A stretch of DNA of 64,000 nucleotides, taken from NCBI RefSeq assembly GCF_038397755.1, contig NZ_CP151637.1, positions 3,906,001 through 3,970,000 on the forward strand, written 5' to 3'. The notes beneath the pieces are model-generated. The model was not told the DNA's origin, did no database searches, and saw only the letters and a list, made by a program, of their open reading frames with translations. The translations under genes were made by a program, and so were the position numbers. The DNA is from Microbacterium sp. LWH7-1.2 (GTDB lineage Bacteria > Actinomycetota > Actinomycetes > Actinomycetales > Microbacteriaceae). Positions 59,010-64,000 of the stretch are shown here, piece by piece. Within the stretch, counting starts at the first letter, position 1, and each line of letters begins with the position of its first letter.

Positions 59010-59104
59010 TGAGCATCGGCTCCTCCACATCCCATGCCGGGGTCCTGGGAGCGCGGCGAGACCGCCTGCGCCGCCAGGCTCTGCAGGGGTTGATGGCCGC
59101 GTGA
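59009..59104 (+). CDS. Tiny 31-codon ORF bridging menB and menE
   Basis: ATG 59009 shares one base with the menB stop (TGATG), and its own stop overlaps the menE start by four nt (GTGA). The product MSIGSSTSHAGVLGARRDRL and 11 more residues is basic, without a known domain. Both overlaps fit translational coupling. It may be a coupling peptide, a small protein, or a chance frame. Evidence is only its position and uninterrupted reading. Confidence 0.4.
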   Translation: MSIGSSTSHAGVLGARRDRLRRQALQGLMAA

Positions 59105-60255
59105 AGCTCGTACCCGTCGTCGGCGACGACCCCCGCGAGATCCTGCGGGGGCTGCGCGGCGCGCTCCACGGCGCAGGACCCGCGCTCGGGCTCGGTCTCG
59201 TCAGCGGGCATCCCGCCGACGTCCGGCCGGGGACCGCGGTGGTCGTGACGACCTCCGGATCGACCGGCATCCCGAAGAGCGTCGTCCTCAGCCGCGACGC
59301 CCTCACCGCGAGCGCGCTGTCGACGGCCGACCGGATCGGCGACGGCGCATGGCTGCTGGCGCTGCCCGCGAGCTACGTCGCCGGCCTGCAGGTGCTCGTG
59401 CGCTCGCTCGTCGCCGACCGTGAGCCCGCGATCCTCTCCGGCGCGTTCACCCCCCAGGCCTTCGCGGCTGCCGCCCTCACGATGGTGTCGACCGAAGGCG
59501 GCGAGCGCGTGCCCACCTACACGTCGCTGGTGCCCGCGCAGCTGTCGAAGCTGCTCGACGCGGCCGAGCACGACCCCTCCGTGCTCGCGGCCGTCCGCTC
59601 GTTCGAGACGATCCTCGTCGGAGGCCAGGCGCTTCCCGCCGTCACCCTGGAGCGCGCCGAAGCCGCGGGGGCGCGCATCGTGCGCACCTACGGCTCCACC
59701 GAGACCTGCGGCGGCTGCGTGTACGACGGCGTAGCCCTGGGCAACGTGCGGCTGCGCATCGAGCACGGCGAGGTGCAGGTCTCGGGCCCCGTCCTGGCCG
59801 ACGGCTATCTGGGCGACGAAGAGCGAACGGATGCTGCCTTCCTCCGCGACCGCGACGGATCCCGGTGGTACCGCACCGGCGACGCGGGGCTCATCGAGGA
59901 CGGGGTCCTGCGCGTGCGCGGCCGCCTCGACCACGTCATCGTCTCCGGCGGCCTCAACGTCTCGCTCGACCGCGTGGAGCGGATCGTGCGCGGGATCCCC
60001 GGACTCGCACTCGCCGTGGTGGTCGGGGTTCCCGACGAGCGGTGGGGCGAGGCATCCGTCGTCGTCGCCTCGCGGGGCGAGGCGCTGCGCCGCAGCGAAG
60101 CCGTACAGCTCGAGGAGGCGCGCGCCGCCGTGCAGGCCGAGATCGGCGCGCACGCCCGGCCGTCCCGGCTGGTGCTGGTCGACGAGCTCGCGACGCTGCC
60201 GTCCGGCAAGCCCGACCGCGAGGCGATCCGCCGCGCGGTGATGCTGCTGCACTGA
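59101..60255 (+). CDS. menE: o-Succinylbenzoate-CoA ligase
   Basis: A 384-residue ANL-superfamily adenylating enzyme of the short actinobacterial MenE type. The phosphate loop is VVTTSGSTGIPKSVVL near residue 43, the adenine motif is TYGSTETCGG near 197, YRTGDAGL is near 258 and the C-terminal catalytic lysine is in LPSGKPDREAIRR. It activates o-succinylbenzoate for MenB. GTG 59101 overlaps the 31-codon ORF. One CGGATGCTGC copy at 59828 encodes TDAA. It is convergent with a VOC gene and followed by a hairpin. Confidence 0.94.
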   Translation: MKLVPVVGDDPREILRGLRGALHGAGPALGLGLVSGHPADVRPGTAVVVTTSGSTGIPKSVVLSRDALTASALSTADRIGDGAWLLALPASYVAGLQVLVRSLVADREPAILSGAFTPQAFAAAALTMVSTEGGERVPTYTSLVPAQLSKLLDAAEHDPSVLAAVRSFETILVGGQALPAVTLERAEAAGARIVRTYGSTETCGGCVYDGVALGNVRLRIEHGEVQVSGPVLADGYLGDEERTDAAFLRDRDGSRWYRTGDAGLIEDGVLRVRGRLDHVIVSGGLNVSLDRVERIVRGIPGLALAVVVGVPDERWGEASVVVASRGEALRRSEAVQLEEARAAVQAEIGAHARPSRLVLVDELATLPSGKPDREAIRRAVMLLH

Positions 60256-60258
60256 CGC

Positions 60259-60286
60259 GCTCGACCGGCTCACCGACGGGTCGAGC
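60259..60286. terminator. Bidirectional terminator between menE and the VOC gene
   Basis: GCTCGACC (60259-60266) and GGTCGAGC (60279-60286) form an 8-bp perfect stem between two convergent stops. Confidence 0.6.
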
Positions 60287-60304
60287 CGGCGACCGAGGTC
60301 GCGG

Positions 60305-60688
60305 TCAGCCCAGCGGGTAGGGACCGGTATCGACGACGCAGAATCGGTTGCCCTCGGTGTCTTCGAGCACGATCCAGTCGGCGTCGTCGGGGTAGTCGTC
60401 CCAATCGACCTCGCGCGCGCCGAGACCCAGCAGGCGCTCGACCTCGGCCGCCTGGTCCTCGGCGTACAGATCGAGGTGGATGCGGGGCGGATAGTGCTGC
60501 GGGTAGCCGGTGACCGACAGCGCGAGGCTCGCGCCAGGCGCCGACCAGTCGGCCTTGCCCGGTGGATCCAGGATCACCCAGTCCTCGCTGGGCTCGCTGC
60601 GGTTCACGTAGCCGAGGGCGGCGCGCCAGAAGTCGCCGGCGCGGCCGATGTCCTCGACGGTGAGGACGGTGGATCCGATGCTCAGCAT
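60305..60688 (-). CDS. VOC (glyoxalase-like) domain protein
   Basis: A 127-residue vicinal-oxygen-chelate protein with two beta-alpha-beta3 units. Features are TVEDIGRAGDFWRAALGYV, PRIHLDLYAEDQAAEVERL and the closing VLEDTEGNRFCVVD, where His and Glu are the usual metal ligands. The true substrate is unknown; many such actinobacterial genes bind antibiotics or act as dioxygenases. ATG 60688 was preferred over ATG 60697 because of the GAGG/GGAG spacing. Confidence 0.85.
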   Translation of the reverse strand: MLSIGSTVLTVEDIGRAGDFWRAALGYVNRSEPSEDWVILDPPGKADWSAPGASLALSVTGYPQHYPPRIHLDLYAEDQAAEVERLLGLGAREVDWDDYPDDADWIVLEDTEGNRFCVVDTGPYPLG

Positions 60689-60776
60689 GGTCTCCATCCT
60701 CGACCCGTCCGCGGGCAACCGACAGGGGGTCGACGATGCGCGGACTTCATCGGCGGGGCCCCTATGATGTGCATTC

Positions 60777-61760
60777 GTGGCAGGAACCCCGAGCAAGAAG
60801 CGCACCACCGCCGGACGCAAGAAGCAGCAGTCGCGCGGAAACCCGCAGAAGGCGCACGTCTCGCGAGACCCCGCGCACGTCGAGAAGCCGACCGCGCGCG
60901 ACTGGATCGGCGCCGCGCGCCTGCGCACGCTGCCGCTCGCGATCACGCCCATCCTCGTCGGCACGGGGGCCGCGATCCTCGTCGTGGACGTCTTCCACTG
61001 GGTGATCGCGCTCTTCTGCCTCATCGTGTCGGTGTCGCTGCAGATCGGCGTCAACTACGCCAACGACTACAGCGACGGCGTGCGCGGCACGGACGACTTC
61101 CGCCTGGGTCCCGCCCGTCTCACGGCCGGCCGCAAGGTGAGGCCCCGCACCGTGCTGACGGTCGCGCTGGTGTTCTTCGCGATCGCCGCGATCGCCGGAC
61201 TCGCGATCACGATCCGCACCCAGCAGTGGTGGCTCATCGCCGTCGGCGCCGTGTGCATCATCGCCGCGTGGTTCTACACAGGCGGCAAGCGCCCGTACGG
61301 CTACTACGGGCTCGGCGAGCTCTTCGTGTTCCTCTTCTTCGGCCTGGTGGCGACGCTCGGCACGACGTGGGTGCAGGCGTTCGCCCTCCCGCAGGAGGCG
61401 TGGTTCGGCGCCGTCGGCGTCGGCCTCATCGCCTGCGCCGTGCTGCTCGCCAACAACCTGCGCGACATCGACCAGGACCGCAAGGCGGGCAAGCGCACGC
61501 TCACCGTGCTGATCGGCCGCACCGCGACGCGCTGGCTGTTCACGGTGTTCCTGCTGATCGCGTTCGCCATCGCGGTGTTCCTGGCATGGATCGGGTACCC
61601 GATCGCGTGGCTGACGCTGCTGGCCCTCCTGGCCGGCGCACCCGCGATCCTCATCGTGTGGACTTACCGCGATCCCCGGGAGCTCGTCGTCGCCCTGGGC
61701 CTCACGTCACTCACGTCGGTCGCCTACGGCGCGTTCCTGATGTGGGCCTTCATCGGCTGA
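60777..61760 (+). CDS. menA: 1,4-Dihydroxy-2-naphthoate polyprenyltransferase
   Basis: A 327-residue UbiA-family membrane prenyltransferase that attaches the side chain to the menaquinone ring. The first Asp-rich motif is NYANDYSDGVRGTD and the second is NNLRDIDQDRKAGKRTL. Eight or nine helices are visible. An unusually basic ~45-residue N-terminal extension (GTPSKKRTTAGRKKQQSRGN and on) precedes the domain. GTG 60777 follows TATGAT by eight nt (leaderless). The stop is followed directly by one CGGATGCTGC copy. Confidence 0.95.
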   Translation: MAGTPSKKRTTAGRKKQQSRGNPQKAHVSRDPAHVEKPTARDWIGAARLRTLPLAITPILVGTGAAILVVDVFHWVIALFCLIVSVSLQIGVNYANDYSDGVRGTDDFRLGPARLTAGRKVRPRTVLTVALVFFAIAAIAGLAITIRTQQWWLIAVGAVCIIAAWFYTGGKRPYGYYGLGELFVFLFFGLVATLGTTWVQAFALPQEAWFGAVGVGLIACAVLLANNLRDIDQDRKAGKRTLTVLIGRTATRWLFTVFLLIAFAIAVFLAWIGYPIAWLTLLALLAGAPAILIVWTYRDPRELVVALGLTSLTSVAYGAFLMWAFIG

Positions 61761-61801
61761 CGGATGCTGCGCCCCGGCCTCCTGCGCCGGCGGCAGCGGG
61801 T

Positions 61802-61866
61802 GAGAAACCCCGATCCGGTGGCGAAACCGCGTGAGGAGTGGTGTTTCGCCCTGATCGAGGTTTCTC
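61802..61866. repeat. Nested double palindrome between menA and DUF4229 gene
   Basis: Outer arms GAGAAACCCCGATC (61802-61815) and GATCGAGGTTTCTC (61853-61866, one mismatch) enclose inner arms GGCGAAAC (61820-61827) and GTTTCGCC (61843-61850). It lies in the 110-bp gap between two convergent genes and may double as a terminator. Confidence 0.82.
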
Positions 61867-61870
61867 GCGG

Positions 61871-62179
61871 TCAGGCGCGGGACTCGGGCCGGTCGGTTTC
61901 CGGCGTCGAGGAGGCCGCGGCGTCGGCTGCGGCATCCTCCGCCTCTTCGTCGCCTGCGGCGGCGCGAGCCTTCGCGCGGCGCTCGGCCAGGCCCGACGTG
62001 ACGTCGTCGAGGGGCTTGCGGAGGAACAGCACCGAGAGGCTGAGCCCGATGAGGGCGGCGAAGATGGCGGCGAGCCAGTAGTACTCGCGCATGATCGGGA
62101 ACAGCATCAGGATGCCGAACGGCACGAGGAACGCCAGCAGCCGCAGCACCGAGTAGACGATGGCAGAGCGCGCTTTCAC
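61871..62179 (-). CDS. DUF4229 family membrane protein
   Basis: A 102-residue protein with two membrane helices (about 7-29 and 33-55: LLAFLVPFGILMLFPIM; WLAAIFAALIGLSLSVLFL). An acidic Ala/Glu/Asp-rich tail follows. The pattern, with RKPLDDVTSGLAERRAKAR after TM2, is that of DUF4229, found beside menaquinone genes in many actinobacteria. The function is unknown; association with MenA or the quinone pool is inferred from context. Confidence 0.87.
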   Translation of the reverse strand: MKARSAIVYSVLRLLAFLVPFGILMLFPIMREYYWLAAIFAALIGLSLSVLFLRKPLDDVTSGLAERRAKARAAAGDEEAEDAAADAAASSTPETDRPESRA

Positions 62180-62281
62180 CTGTCCATCCTACGTTCCGCC
62201 CCGGGGGTGGCTTCGGCGACGGTTTCGTCTCGGAGCGCCCGCGACCGCCCACTCCGGGCCCCGCCCGCCTAGGATGGGAAG

Positions 62282-62773
62282 ATGCCTCGGCTGCTGCTGA
62301 TTCTGGCCCTGGTGGCGACCGCGTTCTGGGTCTTCACCATCGTCGATTGCGCGGTCCAGCCCCCGACCCGCCACCGCGGTGTGAGCAAGCCGATCTGGAT
62401 CCTCATCGTGGTCCTGCTGCCCGTGCTGGGCGGTCTTCTCTGGCTCATCGTGGGCCGCGGGCGCGCGTCGTCCGTCGCCTCTCGACGGGCCCCCGACGAC
62501 GACCCCGAGTTCCTCGGCCGCATCGGCACGATCAGCGACCAGGACGAGCGCATCCGTCGCCTCGAGGAGGAGCTCGCGCAGCTCGACGCCGAGGGCGAAG
62601 ACCCGCGGTACAACCCGCCGGGCGGCCCCGCGGCATCCGACGACGCCACCGCACCCGGAAGCGCCGCCGCCGGCGGCACCGCGACGCCGGGCACCCCGCC
62701 GCAGCCGAAGCCGCCGATCCGTCCCGCGGACGGCGACGACGACGCCCGCGGTCAGCGCGGGGCCATCGGCTGA
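62282..62773 (+). CDS. PLD-nuclease-N-terminal (PLDc_N) domain membrane protein
   Basis: A 163-residue protein. Two N-terminal helices (about 3-24 and 37-58) form the short PLDc_N domain, with WVFTIVDCAVQ and KPIWILIVVLLPVLGGLLWLIVGRGR. A charged coiled segment (DQDERIRRLEEELAQLDAEG) and a disordered Pro/Ala tail follow. Despite the name it has no phospholipase catalytic motif. ATG 62282 follows TAGGAT by six nt. menD starts one nt after its stop, so the two are co-translated. Confidence 0.85.
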   Translation: MPRLLLILALVATAFWVFTIVDCAVQPPTRHRGVSKPIWILIVVLLPVLGGLLWLIVGRGRASSVASRRAPDDDPEFLGRIGTISDQDERIRRLEEELAQLDAEGEDPRYNPPGGPAASDDATAPGSAAAGGTATPGTPPQPKPPIRPADGDDDARGQRGAIG

Positions 62774-62774
62774 C

Positions 62775-64000
62775 GTGACCGACTCCCACAGCGCCCCAGC
62801 CACTACCGAACCCGCTGCCGCGCTCGACTCCGCGCCCGCCACCGATGCCGCCGCGGCGCTGCTGTGCCGGCTCGTCGAGCTGGGCGTGCGTCACGTCGTG
62901 CTGAGCCCGGGCTCACGCTCGCAAGCACTCGCCCTGGTCGCCGCCGAACTCGAGCGGCGCGGCGCCGTCCGCCTCCACGTGCGGATCGACGAGCGCGTCG
63001 CGGGCTTCACCGCCCTCGGCATCGGTCGGGAGACGCGGATGCCGGCGGCCGTCGTCTGCACGTCGGGCACCGCGGTCGCGAACCTGCTGCCGGCCGCGCT
63101 CGAGGCCCATCACGCCGGCGTTCCGCTGCTGCTGCTCACCGCCGATCGCCCGCCGGAGCTGCGCGGCGTCGGTGCGAACCAGACGACGCGCCAGCCCGGG
63201 ATGTTCGCGCCCACCGTGCGGCTCGAGGCCGACGTGCCGGTGCCCGAGGCACTCGACGCCGACGGCACGCACGAGCAGAGCGCGATGCTGCGCCTCCTCG
63301 CCGAGGACGCCGTCGCCGCTGCGCTGGGCGCGGGCACGCGGTCGCCGGGGCCGGTGCACCTGAATCTGCCGTACCGCGAGCCGCTGTCGGGCGCCCTCCC
63401 CGCGTGGCTGGGCGTGCCCGCCGCCGAGCTCGAGACCGCTGTCGTCGACGACCCCGACGGACCCCCGGTCGCCGTCGACGCCGAGGATGAGGCATCCGGT
63501 GCGCTCTATCAGGGTGGGGGAGGCATCGGCGAGGCCGACCTCCCGACCGAGCCCGAGGACGCGCCGCTCGTGCTCGAGCGGGGTCCGCGCACGATCGTCC
63601 TGGCGGGCGCCGACGCCGGTCCCGACGCGGAGGAGCTGGCCCACGTCGGCGCATGGCCCCTCATCGCCGAGATCGTCAGCGGCGCACGCTTCGGGCGCCA
63701 CCTCGTGCACGGCTACCGCGCGCTGCTGCGCGACCCGCAGCTCGGCGGCCGCATCGAGCGCGTCGTCGTGCTGGGCCACCCGACGCTCAGCCGTGAGACC
63801 GCCGCACTGCTCTCCGACCCCGATCTCGAGGTCGTCGCGGTCCGCGGACCCGGCGAGCCGCTCAACCTCAACGGCGCGACGCTCGCCGCCGACCGCATCG
63901 CCGTCGCGACCGGCGACCCCGATCGCGAATGGCTCGGGGCGTGGCTGCAGGCGTCGCGCGCAGCATCCGTCGATCTCACTCCGCCGGCTCCCGACGCCGA
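62775..64000 (+). CDS. menD: MenD (SEPHCHC synthase), 5' part only
   Basis: The gene begins at GTG 62775, one nt after the previous stop, and runs off the right edge, so 408 residues are visible. MenD is the thiamine-diphosphate enzyme that commits isochorismate to menaquinone. The N-terminal domain has VVLSPGSRSQALAL, the activating Glu in VRIDERVAGFTALG, CTSGTAVANLLPAALEAH and LLLLTADRPPELRGVGANQTT, all diagnostic. A central domain (about 200-400) carries an Asp/Glu-rich insert. The pyrophosphate-binding C-terminal domain lies outside the window. Confidence 0.96.
   Translation, partial: MTDSHSAPATTEPAAALDSAPATDAAAALLCRLVELGVRHVVLSPGSRSQALALVAAELERRGAVRLHVRIDERVAGFTALGIGRETRMPAAVVCTSGTAVANLLPAALEAHHAGVPLLLLTADRPPELRGVGANQTTRQPGMFAPTVRLEADVPVPEALDADGTHEQSAMLRLLAEDAVAAALGAGTRSPGPVHLNLPYREPLSGALPAWLGVPAAELETAVVDDPDGPPVAVDAEDEASGALYQGGGGIGEADLPTEPEDAPLVLERGPRTIVLAGADAGPDAEELAHVGAWPLIAEIVSGARFGRHLVHGYRALLRDPQLGGRIERVVVLGHPTLSRETAALLSDPDLEVVAVRGPGEPLNLNGATLAADRIAVATGDPDREWLGAWLQASRAASVDLTPPAPDA

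Overview
The window is high-GC DNA (roughly 70% by eye) from an actinobacterium. It is most likely a Microbacteriaceae member close to Microbacterium. That placement is inferred from the gene families present (BldC, bS22, F420-dependent luciferase-like and Ddn-like proteins, DUF3467, DUF4229, a TM0106-type nuclease-helicase), from actinobacterial System II cytochrome c maturation next to menaquinone genes, and from many starts that lie 6-8 nt after a TAnnnT box (leaderless transcripts). No rRNA, tRNA, CRISPR, prophage or insertion sequence was seen. The region looks like ordinary chromosome.

Layout. 1-9.3 kb: the 3' end of sbcC, a nucleoside phosphorylase-like protein, a DHA2-type MFS exporter, a CrtI-like oxidoreductase coupled to a lipase maturation factor, a degenerate phosphopantetheinyl-transferase-like protein behind a G-rich tract, and nadE. 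9.3-18 kb: a palindromic 39-bp minisatellite, a large RecB-like nuclease-helicase, a DUF3467 protein, a membrane protein coupled to a PLP decarboxylase, upp and tadA back to back, and a DUF2306 protein. 18-31 kb: F420 oxidoreductase, CDF metal exporter, alpha/beta hydrolase, ArsR-SRPBCC pair, proC, Ktr/Trk potassium uptake, ArsR, phosphotransferase, and a DrrAB-like ABC exporter with a divergent TetR. 30.6-35 kb: bldC, bS22, rhodanese, glutaredoxin-like protein, archaeal-type aspS, DedA and a histidine phosphatase.

35-39.5 kb holds a complete System II cytochrome c biogenesis operon (TlpA/ResA-CcdA-ResB-CcsB). 41-47 kb holds an MMPL-YhgE efflux operon and its divergent TetR, with two perfect 16-bp palindromes between them. 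Menaquinone genes menC, menB, menE, menA and menD are spread over 47-64 kb. Interspersed there are a PadR-HAAS pair, an F420 oxidoreductase, cobalamin-dependent metH, and a DUF4430 lipoprotein coupled to a 988-residue protein. That protein carries all four ECF-transporter modules (T, A, A', S) on one chain. Its position next to metH and its transcobalamin-like lipoprotein partner make it a candidate cobalamin uptake system, and it is the most interesting object in the window.

Several repeat systems overlay the genes. (i) A 10-bp word CGGATGCTGC occurs 24 times by eye in both orientations. It lies inside genes and as inverted pairs forming terminators at gene ends, as uptake-signal sequences do elsewhere. 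(ii) Four nested palindromes of 65-85 bp; one lies inside the ECF reading frame and encodes the linker between its ATPases. (iii) A GTTGAGCGAGC...GTCGAAAC repeat occurs as a 4-copy tandem array, as single copies, and in frame inside tlpA and ccdA. (iv) The 39-bp palindromic minisatellite.
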